The notes beneath the pieces are model-generated. The model worked only from the letters and a program-made list of their open reading frames with translations. It searched no databases and was not told where the DNA came from. The position numbers were made by a program, and so were the translations under genes. This document shows positions 16,589 through 24,114 of a DNA stretch of 64,000 nt, one piece after another (positions within the stretch are counted from its first letter, which is position 1; each line of letters starts with the position of its first letter). The stretch is from Candidatus Nitrosotenuis chungbukensis. GTDB lineage: Archaea > Thermoproteota > Nitrososphaeria > Nitrososphaerales > Nitrosopumilaceae. The stretch lies in contig NZ_AVSQ01000009.1 of the NCBI RefSeq assembly GCF_000685395.1, positions 62,001 through 126,000 of the forward strand, given 5' to 3'.

Positions 16589-16603
16589 GTATGTAATTTC
16601 ATG
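16589..16603 (-). promoter_or_regulatory. Second copy of the hsp20-type candidate operator
   Basis: On the minus strand CATGAAATTACATAC lies between a TATA-like box (16606-16616) and ATG 16586. It matches the hsp20 element CATGTATATTACATAC in both sequence and placement. Confidence 0.5.
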
Positions 16604-16705
16604 TGCAATATTTATGCGCTTCAGCACCTAGATAGCAAAAATTATAGGAAAAGTTGATGAATTTAGTGAATCAACCGTTATATCGATTGATCTGGAAGAA
16701 TAAAG

Positions 16706-18058
16706 ATGACAAACAAGCGTATCTTGGTCTTAGGCGGCGGGTTTGCCGGAATAGACTGCACAAGAGCACTTGAATCTCATTTTAAAAAGGACAAGGAGGC
16801 CGAAATTACGCTAGTTTCTGAGGACAATTTTCTGCTTTTTACGCCCATGCTGCCGCAGGTGGCATCAGGAATGATTGAAACCCGACACATTGTAATGCCG
16901 ATAAGGCAGCTTTGCAAAAAGGCAAGATTTTACGAGGGCAAAGTCAAAAACATAGACCCGTATGGAAAACGGGTCACCCTATACGGGACTAATGAAAAGA
17001 GGGGAATTTCCCTAGGTTATGATTATTTGATAGTGGCGCTGGGAAGTCAGACGAATTTCTTTGGAAACAAGAGTGTTGAAATTTATGCATACACAATGAA
17101 GACACTCAACGACGCAGTCGTATTGCGAAACAGGGTGATAGACATGCTGGAGCAGGCTGAAAATGAAAATGATCCTATCTTGCGACAGAGCTTGCTGACA
17201 TTTGTCATAGTTGGTGGCGGATTTGCAGGAATTGAGACTGCTGGGGAACTGCTTGACTTTGTACACGATACAAAAAAACACTATCCGCATATTCATGAAA
17301 ATGAAATCAAGGTGATTATCCTAGAGGCCATGCCTGCCATACTTCCTGGATTTAGCGAAAGACTTGCGCAGTTTACAAAGGACAAGATGATTCAGCGCGG
17401 AATCGAAATCATGCTGAACACTTTGGTTGTAAACTTTGATGGCTCCGAGGTAATAATAAAGGACGCAGTTGATCCAACAAAAACTCCTGTCAAGGACAAA
17501 ACATTATCATCAATACAAACAAAGACACTCGTCTGGACTGCTGGTGTTACACCGGTTGATACCATCAAGAACTCGGTATTCAAGACTGAGAGGGGTAGAA
17601 TAATTGTTAACGAATTTTTAGAAACCCCTGACTTTCCAGGAGTATACGTGATTGGCGACTGCAGTCTTGCAATTGATCCTAGTACAAAAAAACCATATCC
17701 GCCAACTGCGCAAAATGCAGAAGCACAAGGGAAAACTGCAGCATACAATATTTTTGCAGGCATAAATGGCCAACAAAAAAAGAAAATTGAATATTACTCA
17801 AAGGGCCAGATGGCAATAATTGGAAAACGAACTGGAATAGCGTCCATATTTGGCATGAACATTCATGGGTTTTTGGCCTGGTGGATCTGGAGATCGATAT
17901 ACCTTAGCAAAATTCCGAGATTAGACAAAAGACTGAGGGTTTTGCTCGACTGGACTGCAGACCTGTTTTTTGACAGGGACATCTCGAGATTGAAAATCTT
18001 TCGCAAAGAGCCTCCAGTTGACTATCGAGAACTAGACGAAGTTGACGATGTATGGTAA
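16706..18058 (+). CDS. ndh: Type II NADH dehydrogenase-like FAD oxidoreductase
   Basis: 450 residues. The FAD-binding GGGFAGID motif is at residues 9-16, a second dinucleotide fold (VIVGGGFAGIETAGEL) near residue 168, and the FAD-contacting VYVIGDCSLAID near residue 312. DNFLLFTPMLPQVASGMIE and TLVWTAGVTP are typical of NDH-2/sulfide:quinone reductase relatives; the cysteine pair needed for sulfide oxidation is not evident, so NADH:quinone oxidation is more likely. The C-terminus has an amphipathic segment (FLAWWIWRSIYLSKIPRLDKRL) that can attach to the membrane. Monocistronic. Confidence 0.85.
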   Translation: MTNKRILVLGGGFAGIDCTRALESHFKKDKEAEITLVSEDNFLLFTPMLPQVASGMIETRHIVMPIRQLCKKARFYEGKVKNIDPYGKRVTLYGTNEKRGISLGYDYLIVALGSQTNFFGNKSVEIYAYTMKTLNDAVVLRNRVIDMLEQAENENDPILRQSLLTFVIVGGGFAGIETAGELLDFVHDTKKHYPHIHENEIKVIILEAMPAILPGFSERLAQFTKDKMIQRGIEIMLNTLVVNFDGSEVIIKDAVDPTKTPVKDKTLSSIQTKTLVWTAGVTPVDTIKNSVFKTERGRIIVNEFLETPDFPGVYVIGDCSLAIDPSTKKPYPPTAQNAEAQGKTAAYNIFAGINGQQKKKIEYYSKGQMAIIGKRTGIASIFGMNIHGFLAWWIWRSIYLSKIPRLDKRLRVLLDWTADLFFDRDISRLKIFRKEPPVDYRELDEVDDVW

Positions 18059-18146
18059 AAAGGGAAAACCACTTGTCAGGTGTTTACACGAGATCACCAT
18101 GTCTAAAAAAGTGTTATTTACCGATCTCATTCCTTTAAGATAGAAA

Positions 18147-19046
18147 ATGCCGTTTTTTTTAGATGTACACAAGCTTGGAGATTACAGTAGACATGAGCTT
18201 GAAAAATCGATAAGTGAAGGCATAGATGAATTTGGCGTCAAGGTTTATCAATTACTGTTTAACAAAGATGAAGACGTTTTGTATTGTATTTGTGAGGCTC
18301 CGTCAAAAGAATCGATAATCAATCACCATAAAAAATTCGATTGTATTTGCGATAGGATAGTAGAAACTGATTACATAAAAACAGCAGAGATGCTAAAATC
18401 AGAAAAGCTGCAGACAATAGGTGAACTTGCAGCAAGAATTGCTCATGATCTTAGGAATCCACTATCGGTAATCAAAGGTTCCTTGGAGATAATGCACCTC
18501 AAAAATCCGGAATTATACGAAAAATCTCATGATGATTTTGACAGAATAAACAAATCAATGATCAGAATCATGCATCAAGTTGACAACGTACTCGATTTTG
18601 TAAAGCCAAAACAGCTGCGTTTAGAAAAAATGAAAATTTGTAGAATAATTGAAAATTCACTTCTAAAGTTAAATATTCCAGACGGAATAAAGATCACTTT
18701 TACAAAACTTGACTATGAATTAATTTGCGACGAAGAAAAACTCGAAATCGTGTTTGTCAATCTCATTTCAAACGCAATTCAGGCGATCAATGATAAAGGA
18801 AAAATTGATATCAGAGTTTTTGATAATGGACAAAACATCGTAATAGAAATCGAAGATTCAGGTCATGGAATTCCGGAGTACATAGTACCAAGAATTTTTG
18901 AGCCATTGTTTACCACTAGACAAATTGGAACAGGACTTGGATTACCAAGCTGCAAAACCATTGTAGAGCAACATGGTGGAAAAATTAGCGTTAAAACAAT
19001 GTTAGACAAAGGAACTACATTTATCATTGAACTGCCAAAATTGTAA
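18147..19046 (+). CDS. Histidine kinase fused to an N-terminal DUF4242 (SCO4226-like) domain
   Basis: 299 residues. Residues 1-75 (MPFFLDVHKLGDYSRHELEK..., CICEAPSKESIINHHKK) match DUF4242, the family of the SCO4226 nickel-binding protein, here apparently as the sensor. Then comes a HisKA domain with H100 in IAHDLRNPLSVIKG, an N box (NLISNAIQAI), a G1 box (DSGHGIP) and a G2 box (GTGLGLPSC). There is no membrane segment, so it is a soluble kinase. No response regulator is adjacent, so it is an orphan kinase. A metal or small ligand may be the signal; this is inference. Confidence 0.85.
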   Translation: MPFFLDVHKLGDYSRHELEKSISEGIDEFGVKVYQLLFNKDEDVLYCICEAPSKESIINHHKKFDCICDRIVETDYIKTAEMLKSEKLQTIGELAARIAHDLRNPLSVIKGSLEIMHLKNPELYEKSHDDFDRINKSMIRIMHQVDNVLDFVKPKQLRLEKMKICRIIENSLLKLNIPDGIKITFTKLDYELICDEEKLEIVFVNLISNAIQAINDKGKIDIRVFDNGQNIVIEIEDSGHGIPEYIVPRIFEPLFTTRQIGTGLGLPSCKTIVEQHGGKISVKTMLDKGTTFIIELPKL

Positions 19047-19297
19047 ATTTGTCCTAAAATTATCGATGACGTACTCTATTTTCATTCCTCTGGAAATATA
19101 TTGGTAAATTCCAGAACTTGTTTTTTAAGGATTTTATCGCATAAAAATTCCTATATAATATGTTGCCAGTTTATTGTAAAAACCAAACAAATTTTCAATT
19201 AACCGATAATCTTCTTTATTAGATTGGCAAGTGATAATACGATAGGCGTTTTACTTGTCATTGTTTAGATATCTCCTGAAGGGAAGATGATTCCAAA
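19047..19297. other. AT-rich intergenic region
   Basis: About 250 bases between the histidine kinase and a zinc-ribbon gene. I see AT-rich tracts (for example around 19150-19165) and no open frame of note or strong hairpin with a T-run. It may hold the promoter of the next gene. Confidence 0.5.
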
Positions 19298-19492
19298 TTG
19301 AACATATATGATACAAAGGTAATACGATGTACCAGATGTAACAAATGCATTGGGGAAGTAGAATATGATGCAGAAATTGTTTTTCCAAAATGTGGTAATT
19401 GCGCAAATCCAATGCCAGACGGTTTTGACAAACTAACATACACCGTAAACAGTTTTAATAATAAAAAAGAAAACCCCGTATTCGTAGAATAG
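19298..19492 (+). CDS. Small zinc-ribbon protein
   Basis: 64 residues from TTG. Cysteines in CTRCNKC (residues 11-17) and CGNC (residues 32-35) make a four-cysteine zinc ribbon. The tail is acidic and polar. No DNA-binding helix is apparent. Comparable single-ribbon proteins are frequent in thaumarchaeal genomes; the role is unknown. The start codon is uncertain, because no ATG in frame precedes the first cysteine pair. Confidence 0.6.
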   Translation: MNIYDTKVIRCTRCNKCIGEVEYDAEIVFPKCGNCANPMPDGFDKLTYTVNSFNNKKENPVFVE

Positions 19493-19536
19493 CCAAGTAC
19501 GAATATTTTATTATTGATAATTTTGGTAAGGTGATG

Positions 19537-19650
19537 CTGTTCTTGTTAGAAGCTATGAACTCAATAATGTGTAAGGCAAACAGGTTCACATCGTGCTAGG
19601 AGATTTCTGGCAAGAGATCGTCCTATTTGCCTGAGTACACATTTAGTTTT
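19537..19650 (+). ncRNA. Possible structured small RNA
   Basis: In a stretch with no gene, AGGCAAACAGG (19574-19584) pairs with CCTATTTGCCT (19622-19632) with one G-T-type change, enclosing 37 bases that can fold further. A TATA-like AT-rich box lies near 19505-19520 and a T-rich run (TTTAGTTTTTC) at 19640-19650, as expected for a small transcript. There is no tRNA or box C/D signature. Weakly supported. Confidence 0.3.
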
Positions 19651-19719
19651 TCTGATTAAAAAGGAACACGTAGAATTCCTAACTAAATACATAACTAGTT
19701 CAGAGAGAATAAATCATTA

Positions 19720-19881
19720 ATGGAAAAATATCATGGAGTAGAGCTAATCAAGACAGAAGACGAGACATCCCCGAGGAACATTGAGATAATGAAGATCAAC
19801 TCGTTAATTTTCATTGCAAACGAACTAGCAGAAGCAAATGAGCTAAAACGAAGAGAGTTGGTAAGGGCCAATCAATTATAG
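19720..19881 (+). CDS. Small hypothetical protein, 53 residues
   Basis: ATG 19720 to TAG 19881. It begins MEKYHGVELIKTEDETSPRN and ends in a charged helix (LIFIANELAEANELKRRELVRANQL). The amphipathic C-terminal helix suggests a coiled-coil or protein-binding peptide. There is no cysteine or membrane segment. Family not recognised; kept because codon use and length look real and the region has no competing frame. Confidence 0.5.
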   Translation: MEKYHGVELIKTEDETSPRNIEIMKINSLIFIANELAEANELKRRELVRANQL

Positions 19882-19933
19882 TCAAAACCGCCCTGTAACA
19901 ACAAACTCACTAGTTTGCAGAATTCATCAAAAT

Positions 19934-20149
19934 TTACTTGAGATTCTCTTCCCTTATTCCACTAGTTTCTATTTCAAATCGTAATGGTGCAGGCAGCTCT
20001 TGGTACGACTTGTTTACTAGAATCTTGATTTGTTCGTCTGGAACCTGGACTGCCCTAAGTAAATTTCCACGTTGATGTGCAAACGCCCTTTTCCAAAACC
20101 CGGCTCCGTCAAATGTTCCTATCTTTGGCAAGTATTTTCCAGTCTTCAA
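19934..20149 (-). CDS. Small conserved hypothetical protein, 71 residues
   Basis: 71 residues starting MKTGKYLPKIGTFDGAGFWK, basic in the first half and acidic at the end (ETSGIREENLK). The middle (LLRAVQVPDEQIKILVNKSYQELPAPLRFEIET) looks like a helix-rich fold. There is no signal peptide or metal motif. It is divergent from the DUF1059 gene, with a TATA-like GCTATAAAAAGC at 20172-20182 between them. Function unknown. Confidence 0.6.
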   Translation of the reverse strand: MKTGKYLPKIGTFDGAGFWKRAFAHQRGNLLRAVQVPDEQIKILVNKSYQELPAPLRFEIETSGIREENLK

Positions 20150-20256
20150 AACTTCTCTGACTTTATTTTCGTGCTATAAAAAGCCAAAGCCACAAACATC
20201 AACCCACTAGTTGGATTTTGAACAAAGGTTATTTGTCAGCCAATAAACATACAGCT

Positions 20257-20421
20257 ATGAAGCTTATATGCCGTGACTATGGTTTTGACTGTGATTTTAT
20301 TGCAGAAGGCAAAGAAATTCCAGTTGTCCTAGATGAGTTTGGAAAACATACACTAGATGAGCACGGAATAGAATACAGCAAAGAAGCTCTAATGCAATTT
20401 ATACTCCGAAAAGGCGGATAA
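20257..20421 (+). CDS. DUF1059 family protein
   Basis: 54 residues from ATG 20257. It starts MKLICRDYGFDCDFIAEG, the DUF1059 signature (CRDxGxxCxFxxxG), followed by an acidic helix with HTLDEHG where related proteins have HxxxxH. The two cysteines could bind metal or form a disulfide. TTG 20218 would add 13 residues, but the family normally starts at the position chosen. It is followed 13 bases later by a DUF6659-like gene, probably cotranscribed. Role unknown. Confidence 0.75.
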   Translation: MKLICRDYGFDCDFIAEGKEIPVVLDEFGKHTLDEHGIEYSKEALMQFILRKGG

Positions 20422-20434
20422 TATTAGATAAATC

Positions 20435-20800
20435 ATGAATAATGATGAGATCTGCAATACATTACTCAAAACAAACGAAGCTATACGATTTGTAGGTGTT
20501 CTCGGAAGAAACGGCGATCTTGTAGCTGGGGGCCATAACTCTGGCATAGAACAACTACTTACACCCGACGAAGTAAAAATGTCGATTCACTATGCGGCAA
20601 AAAGGTGGGAAACTCGAAGAAACATGTCTCATAGAGTCGGCAACGCAAAATATTCCATTACGGAATATGACAAGGTAAAGCAAATTAGTATTCCATTAAG
20701 TGACAGTGAATTGCTGTTGATAAGCACAGACACAAAAACAGATTTTAAAGAAATCATTGACTCCGTCAATCAAATACTGGGCAAAAACTACTCTCTTTAA
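20435..20800 (+). CDS. DUF6659-like thaumarchaeal protein (roadblock-like)
   Basis: 121 residues. The pattern IRFVGVLGRNGDLVAGGHNSG, then LLTPDEVKMSIHYAAKRWETR, then YSITEYDKVKQISIPL and LLLISTDTK matches what I recall of DUF6659, a family abundant in ammonia-oxidising archaea with a roadblock/longin-like alternation of strands and helices. These may be small sensory or scaffold proteins. It lies 13 bases after the DUF1059 gene on the same strand. Confidence 0.7.
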   Translation: MNNDEICNTLLKTNEAIRFVGVLGRNGDLVAGGHNSGIEQLLTPDEVKMSIHYAAKRWETRRNMSHRVGNAKYSITEYDKVKQISIPLSDSELLLISTDTKTDFKEIIDSVNQILGKNYSL

Positions 20801-20845
20801 AATCAACTGGATAGTCTTAAAAATTAGGCTTCAGGAAAATCCTTG

Positions 20846-21184
20846 ATGAAAATATATCTCAAGCCAACCTGCATAACGTGTAGAAGGGCTGTAACGGAAC
20901 TGGACAGGTTAAAGCTGGACGTGCAAAAGCGGGACATCTTCAAAGACAAGCTAACTGAGTCTGAAATTAAAAAAATCATACAACTGACAGGAATAAAACC
21001 GCGCGATCTTATCAGAAAAAAAGATAAAATGTTCAAGGAATTGCATTTAGACGACTCACGGTTTACAGATTCCCAAATAATCAAAATCCTATCAGAACAT
21101 CCCGGCTTGATACGACGACCCATCGTTTTTGCAAAAAATAAGATTCTTATCGGAAAGTTTGATTCTAAAGAACTAAAGCACTAG
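20846..21184 (+). CDS. ArsC/Spx-family thioredoxin-fold protein
   Basis: About 112 residues from ATG 20846 (a TTG lies one codon earlier). The N-terminal strand MKIYLKPTCITCRRA has a C-x2-C redox motif at the ArsC position; EHPGLIRRPIVFAKNKILIGKF near the end is the ArsC signature with the conserved arginine pair before the cis-proline-like RRPI. Members reduce arsenate or act as Spx-like regulators; the helical insert GIKPRDLIRKKDKMF is typical. There is no arsenic gene nearby, so a general thiol-disulfide role is possible. Confidence 0.82.
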   Translation: MKIYLKPTCITCRRAVTELDRLKLDVQKRDIFKDKLTESEIKKIIQLTGIKPRDLIRKKDKMFKELHLDDSRFTDSQIIKILSEHPGLIRRPIVFAKNKILIGKFDSKELKH

Positions 21185-21262
21185 TTATCCATTCAAAACG
21201 AGATGTGTGCACATTATACACCAATCTTCATCTAATCTGAAACTGGCGATTCAGGCATTAAC

Positions 21263-22753
21263 TTATTTCATAAATCCAAATATGTTGACGCCTAGAAAAG
21301 AGAACACGCTTCCAATCTGCTCTAGTATGCTTGATGGTTTTTCTTCTTTCTGTACTTTTACTACAGTCTCTAGCTGTTTCTCAGACACCTGAATTATGGA
21401 ACTACTTGCTGGTTCTTGTTTTTGATTCTTATTAAGCATGAGAATTTTTGCACTTGCCTTCTCGAGGTTGTCCTGCGCTACAGCATATGTTGGTTCATGA
21501 TCCAAGACCAAATTGTACAGCGATATTGCTTCCTTGAAGTTACCAAGCTCCGCTAGAACGTTTGCCTTGTTGTTTATTGCCGGTAAATAATCCGGATCAA
21601 TTTTGAGCACCGAGTCATAGTAAGTTATTGCCTCATTGTAATGGCCAAGCTTGACTAGGGCAGATCCTTTGTTGGTAAGAACTTCGATGTTTTCTGGGTT
21701 CTCCTCTAGGGATTCGTCAAAAAATGTAATGGCTGAATCATACTTGCATAACCGCATTAGGGCAGGACCCATTCCATCATAATACGAGATTGAATCGACA
21801 TATTCGCTGTTATCGCAGTTCAAAGTCATCTGGTTTAGCATCTTTCCTAACTCGACGTCTTCTACTGTAAGATTATCCTGCTTCTCTGGTTCTTTCTCTT
21901 GGATTTTTACAGATTCCTTAGTTTCAACTGTTTTTGAGTTGCTGCTTTGGATAACTGGAGTGAGGGCTACTGGGTTGGTGTTTTGAATGGATGTAGTTTT
22001 TGGTACCATTTTGATTTCCGGTTTTTTCTCAGGAATGTTGTTTATGGGAGGATTTTCTTTGGGCGGTTCTGTTATGCCGCTGAATCCAAAACTAATCTCA
22101 CGCTTTGACTCTTCGTAATGGGCCTTGACCATATACGACCCTTGAGTCTTGAAATTAATCCCGTATTTTGCCAAAAATGAAACTGAAAACTTGAGATCCG
22201 AACCTATATCTCCAAAATAAAATCCAGTCGGAGTGCCAAATGGATCGTATATTCCAACCAGAACCGATGGCTCACCAGCTGCGGAAACAGTTCCGGAAAT
22301 TGTAATGAAATCATTGTCTTGGTACGTGGGTTTGTCCGTAGCAAGTGTAAGTACCTCTGGAATGATTTTTTCAGTATTTACTTCTGGCTGATCTGCTTGG
22401 CTGCCAAATACCTCAAAAGTTATCTCAGCCTCTGTCTTTCCGTAATCAAACTTGATCAGATACATTCCGGACTTGTCATAAAATGGCGAATCCAAAGATA
22501 TGGTCCTTGAAAAGGAATTAAACTCATCAATTTCCACACTGTTTGCAGAAATTATCACCCCATCCGGATCATACATTCTCACTGCAATTACTGGCATCTT
22601 TTTCTCTTCAATGAATCCAGATACTGTTAGAACTTCTCCGGTGTGGTATTGCTCCTTGTCCGTTAGAACCGTTATGCTCTGATTGTCTGCGGAAACAGGA
22701 ATAACTGCAAAAGCGATCAGAATTGGGAAGAACAACAGCTGTTTTTTGCTCAA
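21263..22753 (-). CDS. Exported protein with two Ig-like domains and TPR repeats
   Basis: 496 residues from TTG. A signal peptide is seen at residues 1-22 (LLFFPILIAFAVIPVSA). Two similar beta domains follow: ITVLTDKEQYHTGEVLTVSGF (about 27-115) and LTLATDKPTYQDNDFITISGT (about 135-225), each ending in a V/ISFGFSG-type strand. A proline-rich, charged linker (230-300) leads to three or four TPR units (ENPENIEVLTNKGSALVKLG, PDYLPAINNKANVLAELG). A short hydrophobic C-terminal end may anchor it. It is probably a cell-surface scaffold. Confidence 0.82.
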   Translation of the reverse strand: MSKKQLLFFPILIAFAVIPVSADNQSITVLTDKEQYHTGEVLTVSGFIEEKKMPVIAVRMYDPDGVIISANSVEIDEFNSFSRTISLDSPFYDKSGMYLIKFDYGKTEAEITFEVFGSQADQPEVNTEKIIPEVLTLATDKPTYQDNDFITISGTVSAAGEPSVLVGIYDPFGTPTGFYFGDIGSDLKFSVSFLAKYGINFKTQGSYMVKAHYEESKREISFGFSGITEPPKENPPINNIPEKKPEIKMVPKTTSIQNTNPVALTPVIQSSNSKTVETKESVKIQEKEPEKQDNLTVEDVELGKMLNQMTLNCDNSEYVDSISYYDGMGPALMRLCKYDSAITFFDESLEENPENIEVLTNKGSALVKLGHYNEAITYYDSVLKIDPDYLPAINNKANVLAELGNFKEAISLYNLVLDHEPTYAVAQDNLEKASAKILMLNKNQKQEPASSSIIQVSEKQLETVVKVQKEEKPSSILEQIGSVFSFLGVNIFGFMK

Positions 22754-22877
22754 ATCACGTACGCAAGCGTGATTTTGTATTTAATAATCTCGTAGAAATC
22801 ATACTCCTAGCTTTTAAACAAATTGTGAGAAAACAAATCAGTCATTTGCAAAGAGATTCAACTAGGGTGCATTGTCA

Positions 22878-23282
22878 ATGTTAAAACAAAACCAGCGATC
22901 AGAAAAAATACCTCAAAAACCACATCACTTTCACCTGAACAAATCTCTTTTGATGGGTGTGATTGCATGTTTTCTTTCTATTTCATTGATGACGTCGGCA
23001 TCTGCAAAAGAGCTCCGCATCAACCTGACCGAATCTCTTGACATGAGTAACAACGACAAAAAGCCAAAAGATCTAGCTCAAAAAGTAAAACCAAAAGAAA
23101 AAGCAAAATTGGACAAAAAAGAAGTCAAAAAACCGGAAAAACCTAAACCAAAACCGACTGTAAAAGCAAAGCTAGCTGACACAAAGAAAAAACCAGCCGA
23201 CGTAAAAGCAAAGCTCCCTCAGGCAAACAGTGCGAAGACAAAATACAATACCATAAAGAACTCAATCAATAACGTCAAATAA
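22878..23282 (+). CDS. Exported lysine/proline-rich protein
   Basis: About 134 residues from ATG 22878 (TTG at 22872 is two codons upstream). A hydrophobic segment at residues 26-45 (LLMGVIACFLSISLMTSASA) is a signal peptide or anchor. The mature part has extreme Lys-Pro-Ala composition with repeats such as KPKPTVKAKLADTKKKPADVKAKL, which looks disordered and polycationic. It may bind the surface layer, nucleic acid or polyphosphate; this is not established. It is divergent from the TPR gene. Confidence 0.65.
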   Translation: MLKQNQRSEKIPQKPHHFHLNKSLLMGVIACFLSISLMTSASAKELRINLTESLDMSNNDKKPKDLAQKVKPKEKAKLDKKEVKKPEKPKPKPTVKAKLADTKKKPADVKAKLPQANSAKTKYNTIKNSINNVK

Positions 23283-23318
23283 CAAGAAACATAATTTACC
23301 AAACACTAAATCATAAAG

Positions 23319-24113
23319 TTGCAAATTCGAAAAGCTACCAAATCCGATAAAAAACCAGTTTTGGATTTTTGTCAAAGCCCATATTCAGGAATTGATTATA
23401 TTGCAAATGTCTGGGATTTCTGGCTAAAAGATGGAGTATTTCTTACAATGGAGCATGAAGGAAAACCAATTGGCGTCTGCCATGCCTCATTCTCAAAAAA
23501 CCAAGTCTGGGTTGAAGGATTGAGAATTAATCCAAAATTTTGGCAAAGGGGATATGGAAGCAGCCTTGTTTTAAAGACTGAACAAATTGCCAAAAGAAAA
23601 AACTACAAAATTTCAAGGATGATAATATCAAATGGCAACAAAAAATCAATCAAGCTTGCAAAATCCCTTGGCTATAAAATTGAAGATAAGTGGTATCTGT
23701 ATAACATAAGACCAAAAAGAAAACAATCTCTCGTCATTCCAGCTATCAATTCGAAACAGATTGAAAACCTAATTGACTCCGATACATATTCAAAGTCATG
23801 GAAATGGTTCGAATTTGACAAACCTGCTATGTCTGAGCTAATAAAAAAGAAAAAGATACTTGTTTTCACACAAAACAAAAAAACTCTGGCAGTCGGCATC
23901 TGGAATGACTCTGAAATAGATGATGATGTACTACAAGTTGGTTATCTGAACGGCACAAAAGCTGGTATGAAAAAGATTTTGTCTTATATGCAAAACAAAG
24001 GATATGAACAAAACTCAAGACGAATCCAGATCTTGGCTCAGCAAAAAATCAAGTTAAAAATGAAAGACTTGGACAAGAGAATGCTCTTCTGCCTTATGAA
24101 AAAAGAATTATGA
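23319..24113 (+). CDS. GNAT-family N-acetyltransferase
   Basis: 264 residues from TTG. The N-terminal half has the GNAT fold: VWVEGLRINPKFWQRGYGSSLVLKTEQIAKRK, where RGYGSS replaces the usual R-G-x-G-x-G/A acetyl-CoA loop, followed by SNGNKKSIKLAKSLGYK. The C-terminal half (from about 145) is a second, more divergent domain, as in tandem GNAT proteins. Substrate unknown. It converges with the helicase gene, one base apart (24113/24115). Confidence 0.8.
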   Translation: MQIRKATKSDKKPVLDFCQSPYSGIDYIANVWDFWLKDGVFLTMEHEGKPIGVCHASFSKNQVWVEGLRINPKFWQRGYGSSLVLKTEQIAKRKNYKISRMIISNGNKKSIKLAKSLGYKIEDKWYLYNIRPKRKQSLVIPAINSKQIENLIDSDTYSKSWKWFEFDKPAMSELIKKKKILVFTQNKKTLAVGIWNDSEIDDDVLQVGYLNGTKAGMKKILSYMQNKGYEQNSRRIQILAQQKIKLKMKDLDKRMLFCLMKKEL

Positions 24114-24114
24114 A

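Noticed and set aside
19525-19655. tRNA or box C/D RNA in the gene-free stretch
   Set aside because: GTGATGC is close to a C box, but no D box at the expected distance, and no T-loop or acceptor stem could be built.
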